From: Amphiura filiformis
Taxonomy: Eukaryota > Echinodermata > Ophiuroidea > Amphilepidida > Amphiuridae
Direction: 5' to 3'
Assembly (NCBI RefSeq): GCF_039555335.1
Contig: NC_092640.1
Span: forward strand, 29,704,204 to 29,768,203
Length of the DNA stretch: 64,000 bases
Part shown: positions 12,600 through 23,152 of the stretch, piece by piece
How the letters are laid out: each line of letters opens with the position of its first letter
How positions within the stretch are numbered: the stretch's first letter is position 1
Translations under genes and position numbers: made by a program
Notes under the pieces: generated by a model
What the model was told of the DNA's origin: nothing
Database searches by the model: none
The model's input: the letters and a program-made list of their open reading frames with translations, nothing else

Positions 12600-12900
12600 G
12601 ACTAAAGCGGAGTGCTGCGTACCGGTGCGGTATCAGCGTGGTACCCGTGAGGTTCCCAACTGTGGACCGCTGTACCCTCGCCACACTGCGTTCCCTGTTT
12701 GGGGATCAAGCTGTGTGCTGGCGTGGTACCGGCGCGGTACTAGCATGGGTACCCGTGAGGGTTCCGGTTGTGTACCGCTGTATGCGTGGTTCCAGCGTAG
12801 GTGCCCGTGAGGGCTCCGGCTGTGTACCACTGTACCCATGCCTCACTGCGTTCCCCGCAAGGGATCAAGCCGTGTATGGGTACCCGCTATACCGGCTGTC
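12600..12900. repeat. Imperfect tandem repeat rich in GGTACC
   Basis: Repeated blocks around TGGTACCGGCGCGGTA, GGGTACCCGTGAGG and GTGTACCGCTGTACCC. A longer unit, CACTGCGTTCCC...GGGATCAAGC, recurs about 160 bp apart (near 12680 and 12845). It lies in the gag side of the DIRS element. Confidence 0.65.
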
Positions 12901-13572
12901 CCTTGGCTAGAGGGGAGCTTGCCTAGTACCACGGGTAGCTGAGCGTGCATACCCCGATCAATCACCTCGCCACCTGAATAGGCAGCGTCAATCAATGGAG
13001 CTATGCCCTGTTGATTTGACAGTGATCGATCAAGAGAGGGTAATTGACCCATTGACGGTAATGGATCACCCACGCTCCGCTGGCTCTCGAGGACATAAGT
13101 GGGTTGTTGATCAGCTAGGCTGTTCAAGCTACTTACTGTACCCTCTAGAGCTTCGCCCAAGGTCGCTGTGTGTGGCGGACCACTCACGGCAGCTATGGGC
13201 GGGTGCATAGCGGCTACCACTGAAGTCAAGCCGTAGCTCGTCTTTGTAGCTGCCACCGAATGCACCTGGGTCGCTGTCCCGTGAGAGACTGCGAGCCCAA
13301 CCCCTGAATAATCGCCAGCCAGTCCCTGTGGACAGTCAGCAGCTATTCTAGGGCCCAGGGTATCACTTTCGGCGGTCCCGCCATGGAACGCTGCCGTGTG
13401 ACAACCCCAGTTGGTTCTGCTAAGACTACACCCACAGCGTTAGCCGCGTATCGTCTCTGCTGAACCCATGCATGCTAGGGTTCAACCCAGGCAAGCCCGG
13501 GTACCCTTGCATGCTGCCCGTCGCTAGCTACTACTGTGGCTGTTTGAGCCCGTAGATATGCCTGCAACAGAC

Positions 13573-13891
13573 GAAGGAACCGCCTGCTTGTCCGGGGACC
13601 GGAGCCCCCTTAAGCAGACCTGCCATGACCCATAGGGGCTGTCACAGCAGAATCTACCGTGTCGACTGGTATCCTCCTGCTGCAAAACCCGCTAGGGTTT
13701 TCGCTGGTGGTTACCGCTCTGCTGCCTGCTACTTTGCTCCGGCGTATAGTCAGTGCTTTACGCTGGCTGCTGAGCCTTTGGACGCTTCTTAGCAGTCCCG
13801 AAGGAACCGCCTGCTTGTCCGGGGACCGGAGCCCCTTAAGCAGACCTGCCATGACCCATAGGGGCTGTCACAGCAGAATCCACCGTGTCGA
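13573..13891. repeat. Direct repeat of ~93 bp, 226 bp apart
   Basis: 13573-13665 and 13799-13891 share GAAGGAACCGCCTGCTTGTC, GGGGACCGGAGCCCC and CCATGACCCATAGGGGCTG almost base for base. The spacer between them is unique. Internal to the DIRS element. Confidence 0.8.
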
Positions 13892-14681
13892 CCTTACCAG
13901 TGCCCTTGGTAGATTTCTTCTTCGTCTTATGGCGATGGCGGAGCCTATCCCAATCGTCAAGCTGGAACTCGGAGAGTCCTAAGCAAAAGAAAGACATCTA
14001 GAAGATCGTGAGCACTCCCTGGGTGAAACAGAGCGGGTGTGGGTCCCGCTCCGTCACCAGGAAGGGCAAGCCCGACAGGGCCGAGGCGAAGCGAGGAGAA
14101 AAGGGAGGGGGCACTACCCCCCCAACACGCGACTCAAGCCCAGTAAGCAAACCTGAGCACGGAGGCTGGTCGCTAACGTTAGTGGTAAAGTAAGGACTGG
14201 CTAACTTTATTACTAAAATGTCAGACGGTCCCTACCAATCCCCACCGTATGAATATCTGATTAACTTCGTCTTTATTGGGCGGTAATGAAGACATAACGA
14301 TAGAGTAATCACCCTAACATAGCAACAATAACCTACCGTACATGAAATACAATGTGTATGTACAAACATCTATTGTAACTTACAGGCTGCAATGGTTGTT
14401 TTACGTGGGAAACAAAATGAATGGCGTCAACGAGCGGCCATTTTGAATTGCTCGTGTGTCCCGTATACAAACGGAGGCACGATATGTAGTTAAGTTTTGG
14501 ATCGTTTTTTGTCACTTTTTCGCCAGAAAATGCCGTCAAAACTATCCTCAGCCGAACAATACCGGTTTGGTTTTACCTAAGGTGTGAAACTACAACCGTA
14601 TATCTCGCCTTTGGTCGAGAAATTGATACACAGTGCTATGAACAATCGATAGGCACGTCTGTGTCAGTCGGAGACCAAGGA

Positions 14682-14863
14682 GGATAAGGGCGATCATATG
14701 GTGTGGCGTCACCTTTTGGGTGAGTCCACCGGGGATCGGGGTTTTGTTATTTATTCATTTATGTGGGACAAAATGACTATTGGTTTTTCCGCATCTCGGG
14801 ATCGATGCAAGAAGTATCTTAATCAACATCGGAAGCGGTAAGATCGACCGGTGTACTGAGTCT
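14682..14863. repeat. DIRS right inverted terminal repeat
   Basis: Inverted partner of 7985-8165, ending GTGTACTGAGTCT. On the minus strand this is the 5' end of the element. Confidence 0.9.
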
Positions 14864-15579
14864 CAATTAACATCTATTGTTTATTCAACTAATTGATCAA
14901 CATTAGCATGTATTCTGTGTTTTTATGGAGAACCTATAGTTAAAGTGAAACTTTTGAAGGTCAAATTTTAAGGGTTGCCAAACCACACCATGAATAGGCC
15001 TACTCTGCTTTGTGGTAGTGCTAATGCTTTGTTTAATGTTATCAGCATAATGTATGATCAGGTATGATCATAACTTATATGAAATAGAGTATAAGGAAAT
15101 GTGAATAAAATTGTTTCAGCTGCACAGTGGTGTAGCCAGGTAGCAATTTTCAGCTTAATATCTTTTTCCTAAAGTCAAAATATGAGTGTTCCAAAACGCG
15201 ACAAATTCAACGACGCGACTCGCGAGAGCAAAAAGGGGGGGTCTGGGTGGAATTTTGACAAGCCGTATCTCCGAAACCGCTTGGAGTTGAGCGCTAATTT
15301 TTTCCATGTGTTCATTATTGCCATAGAGGTATGCTAGAAATGATTTTCAGCAAAATCTGAGGGGGTGACCTGCCACGATTTTCAGCAAATTGGTTGATTT
15401 GATATGGAATGACTCATATATTAATATTTCTTACTTTCTAAGTTATTTTTTTACACATGTTTTTTAAACATGAAACTTGATGCGCAGAACTGACTCTAAA
15501 CATATAGGCCCTAAAATAATATTTCTTACTTTATACCATTTAATAATATTAAATCATAACAATTCATGAGATGATTAAA

Positions 15580-15948
15580 AATGTGCGCCGAAAATCCGTC
15601 CGTGAATTCCCTGCGACCGTGCGCAGAATTACTCCACCGGAGCTCTATACGGAGGGGAGTTTCTGCTCACGTCGCCGAAAAAGTCCGTCCGTGGATTCCC
15701 TGCGACCGTCATGAGAATTACTCCACGGAGCTATATACGGAGGGGAGTTTCTGAGAATGTGCGCCGAAAAATCCGTCCATGGATTCCCTGCGACCGTGCG
15801 CAGAATTACTCCACCGGAACTATATACGGAGAGGATTTTCAGTGCACGTGCGCAGAAAATCTGACTGTGGATTCCTTGCGTCCACCGTGCGCAGATAATC
15901 TACTATCGGAAGTTCTGCATAGGGGTCGCAGAAGCTCCACTGGTGGAT
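15580..15948. repeat. Subterminal repeats, right arm of the foldback element
   Basis: Three to four ~85-100 bp units in inverse orientation to 6120-7110 (TGCGCCGAAAATCCGTC, GGATTCCCTGCGACCGT, AGAATTACTCCACCGG, CTATATACGGAGGGGAG), ending in the outer block GCAGAAGCTCCACTGGTGGAT. Confidence 0.8.
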
Positions 15949-16100
15949 AGCTTACATAACTCCAGATTGGCGCTAGTGAGTAGGTGTAAATTTACCTTCA
16001 GCACATGGATAGTATTACAATTAAGGTCTGTTTTCCCTAGGCCACCCAATATGCCCTACATTAGTAGGACTACAACTGGTCAGTGAGACTCATTTCCACA

Positions 16101-18830
16101 TCTGTATATTTTCAAGTGATGGTATATGGGCAAGGACTACAACTACTGGACTGAAAATTCAGCAACTCAAGGCTATAATACGTTTACGGGACCTTTGGAC
16201 GTCCAACCGATTGATTTGAACATACCATTGGCCTGGAGAGGAGGCATCTCTGTAGACGATAAATCAATATGACCTTCATCAAGTGAGGATCAGCCAAGCA
16301 CGAAAAGTTTCTTGTTTAGCGGAACTAGCATATTATCTTACAAGTATTTTTACTGTAGGCCTTATAATCATAATACAGGCCTGCCTCAAGTGTAATGTGC
16401 GAGTAGGATGATTTCTTTGATATTCTTCTTGATTTGATTAATATTATACCAATTTCTTTTCTTTTAAGGCCAGAGTAATGGAAGACACATTCGTCCACGA
16501 CCGAATTTAAGATTTTTTGATATTTATCAATACTAAGATGTATTCTTTCACTTGAAACTGATAAAATACAACTTGCTAATATTTATTCGTCTTTTTGCTT
16601 GATTTCTTTCACTCTTTTCAACTCTAAAAGTCACATGGCTCAAGACAGCTTAGTAAATTGGCGGAAATAATGAGTCAGAAATACACGAATGCAAAATATT
16701 GTGATTCTGCAGCGATTAAACCAAGCGTGGACGTGGCGCAACTCTCGCGTATGTCCAACGCAGTCAAAGGCGCATTCGGTATGTTGTTAACGCCAGCAAA
16801 TGTGGTGTAAACAAAACAAAAATTTGCAGTCAAAATGCCACTTAGATTTTTTAATTATTTTGAAATTTGGCGCACTGAAAGCAGAGATTATAGATTCATT
16901 GGTGCAAAAAGATGCATATTTAGACCCTGCACCAGATACAGCTTTTACAAGTGTGAAAGTCTTACCGCTTTTAAAATTTAAGGATCGTTTTGTGCATAAT
17001 TTTGACATTTTTTACTAAAACGTCGATTTCTCAGAGTTCACTTTTGACAATATTACTTGCGATTTTTGTGACAAGATAACTTCGAAAAATATGCAAGCAA
17101 AGGGTAAACTTTTTGCACTATCCTTTAGAGTACATCAAAGTCTAGGGAAGGTTTTTCATTTTTTCAAAATATTTGTTTTAAACAAAAATATACACCATTA
17201 TGTGCAATTTTAGCTTAATAATGTGACAAAATGGCTTTTTTCACGTTTTTTTTTTTAAAAAAAAAAAAAAGAGAAGAATTTCAAAAAAATAAAAAAACCT
17301 ACCCTAAGTTCATGTCTCTTCTTCATGAAAAGCTAACTGAACTTTTTTTACTCCGAACGGATTTTTTTCTAAGTTGTCACAAAAAAATTGGGGCAAAAAA
17401 GTGAATTTTTGTGATTTTTTCAAAAACTTGAGATTTTTGAACAAATCTGACGTCACCATGGGATTCCTTGACTCATTTCCTTTCCAAAAATGTATAGTTT
17501 TATATACTTTGGACATACAATTCAGAAATAATGAAGCTCGAAAAGGTCCATGTTCTCTCCCATTACTCTGCCCTTAATACCTTTACATCATAGGCCTATA
17601 ACTTGTATTAGTGAAAACATAGTCTAAAACAAAATGGGATTTCCCTCCACCCTTTCTTTTTCAAAGAAAGTTTTCAAGCTGGAAATAATGTCACAGATAT
17701 TTTTGCTGCCATGTTTAAAGATATGAAATACCTGTGTGATGGTTGATGAAGGGTCTGATATCAACTGTAATGGCATGGGAGATATATCAATTGTGTGAAG
17801 AATACTTTGTGGGAACAAGTTGCCGTTAAACATGTTTAATACACGCCTGCATTTGTAATGCTTGTCGGGGAGTAAACAAAATATTCTGTGTGCGTGGCCT
17901 GAACTAAAAGTGCAAATCTGTCTATTTATTCAGCGTTTAGAGAATGTGTACTCAACCGTTGCTGTCAAAAGACCTTTGATTCTGAATACTTGTCCGAGTG
18001 TTTGATGACATTGTATCATATATGCCTACCGCGGATGCGGTGGCATAGCATAATTCTCCACTGACGTATAACATCATTAACAAACTTTAGTACTTCTCGG
18101 ACCTAAAGATTATAAGAGATTATACACTTCGTCGGTCGCAACACATAGTGGCGTAGAGTGATTTTCCAAATTTTTCGTTTCACATAGTGGCGTATAGCTT
18201 TAGAGCTAACTATTATCCTATAACAGTTATTCCTTGTTAACTATTAAAGACACAGTTTAATAGTTTGAACCTTAAACTTCAGTTTCAAATTGAACCGGAA
18301 ACTGAGAGATAACAGTGGAGAAGTATAGACCCCGTTACTAGTAGCATATCCTTCAAAAACGGTTTGCTCGGAAACATATTTTGTCCTTCACGTACGCCAC
18401 TATGTGTTGCGACCGACGACTTGGATGATGTTGTATTCATACTTGCATCTACCAACATCTACTGCGACGTCGTCCGAAGCTAGCCTTTCGAATATGCTTC
18501 TCGTGTGGCGTGTGTAAATAAACGAATTAGGTATGAAGCATGCACGCAAGGTTAACATCGTCACACGTCTGCGCATGTCCGTAGGTGCTAGGCCAAGTAT
18601 AAACTTTCTAACCAAGCACATGCACCTCAAATCTAACCTCCTACCTCTCTTCCGGCAAACATAGTCCAAGGGTCCCTTAAACGTACTATAGTAGTTGTTG
18701 ATTTATTGATCAAATATTGGTTTTCCCTCATTTTTGACTGTAACTCCACAACTGTTGTCTGTGCTGAAATACAATTTCCAGTGCAGTAGTTGTAGTCCTT
18801 GCCCCTATAATATACATATCTTACTTGTCA
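16101..18830. mobile_element. 2.7-kb element with inverted ends, no coding region seen
   Basis: The left end (GGGCAAGGACTACAACTACT, then CTATAATACGTTTACGGGAC) is matched inverted on the right (AGTAGTTGTAGTCCTTGCCC near 18786-18804 and GTCCCTTAAACGTACTATAG near 18670). The interior is AT-rich with poly-A/T runs (about 17250-17290) and no convincing ORF. It contains a nested MITE. It lies in HPS3 intron 1, about 100 bp from the exon 1 donor. Confidence 0.6.
18129..18419. mobile_element. MITE with 27-bp perfect inverted ends
   Basis: TCGTCGGTCGCAACACATAG... at 18129-18155 is exactly inverted at 18393-18419. A second ACATAGTGGCGTA lies 30 bp inside the left end. Length 291 bp, no ORF. Target duplication not clear. 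Confidence 0.8.
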
Positions 18831-18953
18831 CCAATGCGCTATATTTTTGAGAAAAATGCAAAAATAGTCACAAAATTGGGTAGGGGTGTAGTACCCCCTT
18901 AATCTCAACCATGGCAATAAAGGAAGTAAATCTCTGGTGATGTCAAAGCTTAC

Positions 18954-19167
18954 CTGTAGAGTTGAACACCCCTTGTTTGACCAGACCTGCTGTACTGAAC
19001 GTCTGAATTAAACTGCATTGCTCTCCATCTAACTCGTACACCTCCACATTGCGTTGAGTTGTAGCAACACACAATGTGTGACCGGCTGAAAATATCACAA
19101 GAGGTTCTTGTTTGGGGGCAAAGGTCACGGGGTCAGAAGCTGGTTGATAACAGTTAAGAACTTGCAT
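18954..19167 (-). CDS. HPS3: HPS3-like gene, exon 1 coding part (N terminus)
   Basis: The ATG at 19167 opens a 71-codon segment ending in phase 1 at a strong donor, CTACAG/GTAAGC (18953). The peptide begins MQVLNCYQPASD and contains PLVIFSAGHTLCVATTQ, VEVYELDG and IQTFSTAGLV, in line with the start of HPS3: a short N terminus, then an A/G-C-x-V-E-x-F strand and a FSTLG-like strand. Joining to exon 2 yields ...FNSTG/DYIAVLE without a frame break, which supports both exons. A likely acceptor (TTTTATTCCTAG, 19191) lies 23 nt upstream of the ATG, so a 5'UTR exon may exist further right, perhaps beyond the LTR element. The frame is also open to an upstream ATG at 19209, which I consider intronic. 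Product role: BLOC-2 subunit for lysosome-related organelle biogenesis. Confidence 0.7.
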
Positions 19168-19922
19168 GTTGATGATGGTGTCCCTGTTTACTAGGAATAA
19201 AAGCAACAATTATTAAAGAAATGTATACACTCATTTTACCCCCCAGTGTCAACACAGCCTGTATTATAAATATTTTTCCATACTCCGTTGGTGAGCGACG
19301 GGCGATTGGTATTTCACCGAATGCAAGAAAAGGAGTCCTATCTGATTGGCTAGAAATCGATCGCTAGATCGCTCAGTGGTAAAGTACAAACTCAAAATGT
19401 ATTCATTAATTATTCAATTCTATTGAAATCAATATTTTATTATTGACACAGATAAAGAAAGTTTACATACGCATTGTGTTATAGACTTGTGATTTAATAT
19501 TCTATACAAGCACCTGGATCTTAGCTGAATGGGCTATACATGTTCCTTTATTGTAATTCTCAAACAGTTAAATATATCACAATTTTGATGAACGATTTAA
19601 AAATTGTTACGGATAAAATGCAGTAAAATATATCCACAGCAAACAGCAATCGCCGCTAATTAGTGTATTGCATTTCAAGTTAGTGTATTGGAAACAAAAC
19701 CTGGGTTTTACCTGACAACAAATCAAATTTGAAATTTAGTGTGCACTTTTTAAAATAATTTCGATTGTTTTAAAAGGGTTCCAGCCTTTGTTATCAACCA
19801 TTGTTGACTTGTTTTGCATACAGTAGTTTCTTTTTTTGGCCAAAATATTTTTTTAATGTTTACACGTTTAGCAATTTTTCTAAACGTTTAAACGGCTACC
19901 AGGCATTTAAACGTTTAGTACC

Positions 19923-20045
19923 TGTTATGATATTATGTTGATGATCATGATTTACCACATCACCATTCAGGATGTGAGCCCTAAAGGGAACCCTCGTAAA
20001 TAAATGCTGATCAATATTGACTGAACCAAACTGAGTCGTGTTACA
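19923..20045 (+). repeat. 5' LTR (123 bp)
   Basis: Begins TGTTATGATATTATG and ends GAGTCGTGTTACA. Contains AATAAA (in CGTAAATAAATGC). It is unusually short for an LTR and matches 25040-25162 at every base by eye. Confidence 0.95.
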
Positions 20046-20061
20046 TGGTAGGCAGCTCGGG
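20046..20061 (+). promoter_or_regulatory. Putative primer binding site
   Basis: TGGTAGGCAGCTCGGG directly follows the LTR. The leading TGG would pair with a tRNA CCA end. I cannot name the tRNA. Confidence 0.6.
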
Positions 20062-20175
20062 ATTTTCACTTTTTCGCCGTTTTAATATAACTTTATGAAG
20101 TCCGGGTAAAAGCGTTTTATACTCGCAGTTGTAAAGAAGGTTTCTAAACGGTGTTATTGTGGATTCGTTGTCGTG

Positions 20176-20769
20176 ATGCCCCTCAACGAAGGTGAGAATG
20201 GAGCCGGTGACGGCGGCGCACATGGCAATGAAAATGGTGGACATGATGATCCAGGACATGGCGATCAGCCCGGTGCCGGTGCTGGAGCAAAGCTTAAAGC
20301 AGTGGCCGGTATACAGGCCCCAGGTCAGTTGGTATCCATGGAAAAATGGAAAACCTGGCGCCAGATGTGGCAAAATTATTCAATTATAGCCAATCTGACA
20401 GCACAAACGCCGGAATATCAGACTGCACTTTTTCTGCACACGATTGGGCAAAAGGCCTTGGAAATTTACAACGGGTTTGATTTCGCGCAGGAAGCTGACA
20501 AACTCAAGCTTGAAATTATAATTGAGAAATTTAACCAGTATGCTATTGGTGACATTAACGAAACGTATGAGCGATATATGTTCAACAAAAGAGACCAAAA
20601 AGAAGGAGAAAAATTTGATGATTATGTTGCAGGCCTCCGCATACTTGCGGAAACATGTAACTTCTGCCCCTGTCTAAAAGATACATTGTTACGGGACAGA
20701 ATAGTAGTAGGCCTAAGTAGCGCCGCATGCACGCCAAACGCCTTCTCCAAGAGAGAGCACTCACACTGA
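20176..20769 (+). pseudogene. Gypsy Gag, N-terminal part, frameshifted at end
   Basis: Starts at the ATG at 20176 (MPLNEGENGAG). A Gly/His-rich leader is followed by a capsid-like helical region (WKTWRQMWQNYSI, LFLHTIGQKALEIYNGF, FDDYVAGLRILAETC, LRDRIVVGL) typical of invertebrate gypsy Gag. The frame is lost around 20725, where it would run on into the helix beginning MHAKRLLQERAL in the next frame; one missing base explains this. The break precedes the zinc knuckles, so it is not at a usual gag-pol recoding position. Gag forms the particle shell. Confidence 0.85.
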
Positions 20770-22121
20770 AAAAATGCATAGATATTTGTAAGAGTGCCGA
20801 GACAACTGAGTCACAATTAAGTGCATTTGAAACTGAAAGCTCCGCTAAAATACATGGCATAAAGCCAAAGAGGAGCAAACAGATTAAGCCTAAGAAAAGT
20901 GAAAACAGTGTCAATGACAAAAGTACACGTAGGCCTAAGTATGATCCCAGAGAGTGTAAATACTGTGGGCAAAGCCACACAATGGACAAAACAAAGTGTC
21001 CGGCATACGGGGTCACCTGCAATAACTGTGGGTTAAAAAACCATTATGCCAAAGTCTGTAAAACTAAATCCAAAGTGAGAACCGTTACATATGAATATGA
21101 CTCAGACTCGGACACAAGCACCGAATACATCAATGTGATAAAGCATGAGTCTGAGGATGACACAATTAATGGGGTTAGGCCTACTGAGGATATCTTTGCA
21201 GAAATGCTCATCAAACCACATGACAAAGTTGTGAAATTTCAGGTAGATAGTGGTGCCAAAGTAAACACAATACCCAAGAAATTTGTGGATGAAAAAGACA
21301 TTGTTCCTAGGCCTACAGGTAATAAACTGAGAATGTGGAACAATGCCACGTGTGAAGCACTCGGTACATGCCGACTGAAACTACTGAATCCCAAGAATAG
21401 TAAGAAATATTCGGTTGAGTTAGTGGTCGTCAAAGAGGACCTTACACCGCTGTTGGGTAGTAAAGCCAGCCAACACATGGGATTCATTACAGTAAATGAA
21501 GAGAACTCCAATAGGCCTAAGATATCAGCAGTTGATAAGCCCAAAACCAGCGTAGACCTCAAACCTGAAGAGAACTATGCAAAAGTGTTTGATGATTCAC
21601 TAGGGTGTCTGCCCGGTGAAGTTCACCTACAAACTGACACAAGCGTTGAGCCAAAGATATTGCCTCCTCGCAGACTTCCACATGCAATCAAACCCAAAGT
21701 CAAAAATGAACTTGATAAATTGGTGGAAGCAGAAGTCTTGGTACCAGTTGAGGAACCAACTCAGTGGGTTAGCCAGTTAGTGGTAGCCGAGAAGAAGAAC
21801 GGTGATCTTCGAATCTGTATTGATCCCAGGCCACTTAACAAGGCATTAAAACGCCCTCGGTATCAACTTCCAGTGATCGATGATGTGTTACCGCAATTAG
21901 CACAAGCCAAAGTATTCTCAAAGTTGGACTTAAGCTCAGCCTTTTGGCAGATCCAACTGGACTATGAGTCCAGCATCTTGACCACGTTCAACAGCCCTTT
22001 CGGACGCTATAGATGGCGCCGTTTACCCTTCGGTACTTGCGCATCGTCCGAGATTTTTCAACACCGCATTCATGTAAGCCTTAGAAGGGTTGACCGGTGT
22101 TATTTAAATCGCCAGAGATGA
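20727..22121 (+). pseudogene. Gypsy Gag C terminus, protease and RT N-terminal half
   Basis: 464-codon open segment. It opens with the end of Gag, then two zinc knuckles (C-x2-C-x4-H-x5-C beginning CKYCGQSH; C-x2-C-x4-H-x4-C beginning CNNCGLKNH). The aspartic protease active site is FQVDSGAKVNTI, followed by LLGSKASQHM. The RT follows from about residue 300 with DLRICIDPRPLN, KVFSKLDLSSAFWQI (catalytic Asp of motif A) and RYRWRRLPFGTCASSEIFQ. The frame breaks about 40 bp before the catalytic DD, which is found in another frame at 22117-22122 (DDLVV). Confidence 0.85.
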
Positions 22122-23152
22122 CCTAGTAGTCTCACGGTAACGGTGAAGACTACGAAGCAAGAGTCAAGAATCACGACGCTAACCTAGAACAGCTGTTGAA
22201 GCGCTGTACTGAGCAACACATCCAACTCAACAAGGAGAAGTCCATATTTAGAGCCAAAGAAATACCATTTCTTGGCCATCTCCTATCAGATACAGGTCTG
22301 AAAGCAGACCCAGCTAAGGTCGCGGCAGTCGCTAACATGCCAACACCGACAGATGTACATGATGTTCAGAGACTGGTAGGATTCGTGAACTACCTGAGCC
22401 GTTTCCTTCCTAGCTTATCAGAAGCACTTGAGCCACTTAGACAATTAGTCAAACCAGAAGTGCCATGGCACTGGATGCATGTACATGATGACGCACTTGA
22501 CAAAGTCAAGAAGATGGTCACTGAAGCACCAGTGTTAGCGTATTACGATCCAGGCAAAGACCTCATGATTCAATGTGACGCTAGCGGTAAAGGCTTGGGA
22601 GCCGCACTCCTGCAAGACGGTAGACCCATTGCATACAGTAGTCGAGTACTCATCGATGCAGAGACGCGATACGCATCCATAGAAAAGGAGATGCTAGCGG
22701 TAGTCTTTGCATTTGAGCGTTTCCATCAGTATACCCTTGGTAGATTCACACAGGTGATCAGCGACCATAAACCACTTGAAATGATCGCAAAGAAGCCACT
22801 GGTGAAAGCACCAAAACGTCTCCAAGGGATGTTGTTAAGACTACAAAGTTATGATTATGACATTCGGTATAGTCCGGGTAAGACTATGGTCCTCGCTGAT
22901 ACGCTGTCTAGAGCGTACTTGCCCAACACAGAAAACATAGGCCTAAAGTTTGAAGAAATCAACATGGTGAGTTTTCTACCAATACGGGACGAGAGACTAG
23001 AACAGCTGAGACAAGAAACTGCAACAGATGAGACACTACAAATGCTGAAAAGACAATCATCAACGGGTGGACAGAACAGCGTAATCAACTACCTGAGCAA
23101 ATCACGCCCTACTTCCACTACCGTGATGAACTGTCCGTACAAGGCGGACTGA
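22117..23152 (+). pseudogene. Gypsy RT C-terminal part and RNase H
   Basis: After the catalytic DD there is a further single-base shift before 22136. The frame is then open from there (internal ATG at 22196) through the RT thumb (FLGHLLSDTGLKADPAKV, FVNYLSRFLP) and RNase H: IQCDASGKGLGAALLQDG (catalytic Asp), YASIEKEMLAVVFA (catalytic Glu) and VISDHKPLE (catalytic Asp). The frame is lost near 23066, in the linker before integrase. Confidence 0.85.

Larger units (their letters stand above)
11400..14680 (-). other. 5' (gag-side) part of the DIRS element, no protein recognised
   Basis: A GC-rich stretch between the RT and the right terminal repeat, where DIRS elements carry gag. Several short minus-strand ORFs exist but none shows a motif I can name and none is long. 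It contains two internal repeats listed separately, at 12600-12900 and 13573-13891. Confidence 0.5.
7960..14863 (-). mobile_element. DIRS-like (tyrosine-recombinase) retrotransposon
   Basis: A 6.9-kb element in the order expected for DIRS on the minus strand: unrecognised gag region (about 14200-11400), reverse transcriptase (11330-10650), RNase H (10180-9775), tyrosine recombinase (9215-8610). It has inverted terminal repeats and an internal complementary region near its 3' end. It is GC-rich against an AT-rich host. Both ends share only the dinucleotide CT (7960-7961 and 14862-14863), and the internal junction preserves a single CT. There is no target duplication, as expected for recombinase-mediated integration of a circle. 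All coding regions are broken by frame changes and the RT catalytic box is altered, so this copy is probably dead. It lies within a foldback element inside HPS3 intron 1. Confidence 0.85.
6078..15958. mobile_element. Large foldback/TIR element interrupted by a DIRS-like insertion
   Basis: The left arm (about 6078-7250) and right arm (about 15430-15958) are inverted copies. Outer ends share ATCCACCAGTGGAGCTTCTGC, followed by a CTACGCAGAA/CCGATAGTGGATTATC block. The arms carry ~100-bp subterminal repeats and an AT-rich block ending in the hairpin GTTTAAAAAACATG. Without the 6.9-kb DIRS insertion the element would be about 3 kb. I see no transposase, so it is probably non-autonomous. Exact ends and target duplication are unresolved: TATGTA/TACATA sits 4 nt outside the best-matching ends. 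Sequence at 7250-7960 and 14864-15430 is its non-coding middle. Confidence 0.7.

Noticed and set aside
12600-12900. CRISPR-like array of regular repeats
   Set aside because: Units are imperfect, unequal and lack unique spacers, in eukaryotic DNA within a retroelement.
8693-13210. Plus-strand ORFs of 60-150 aa in the GC-rich block
   Set aside because: Antisense shadows of the DIRS coding strand; GC-rich DNA has few stops. No motif on the plus strand.
18400-18669. Minus-strand 89-aa ORF beginning MDYVCRKRGRRLDLRCM
   Set aside because: Overlaps the MITE end and the inverted end of the 2.7-kb element; no motif or splice support.
19168-19209. Upstream ATG (MLLLFLVNRDTIIN) as the HPS3 start
   Set aside because: The segment spans a polypyrimidine tract and AG that look like a splice acceptor, and HPS3 proteins start close to the MQVL position.
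20700-20770. Programmed frameshift between gag and pol of the gypsy element
   Set aside because: The break lies inside Gag before the zinc knuckles and no usual slippery site plus structure was seen; other single-base breaks occur in RT and integrase, where recoding makes no sense.
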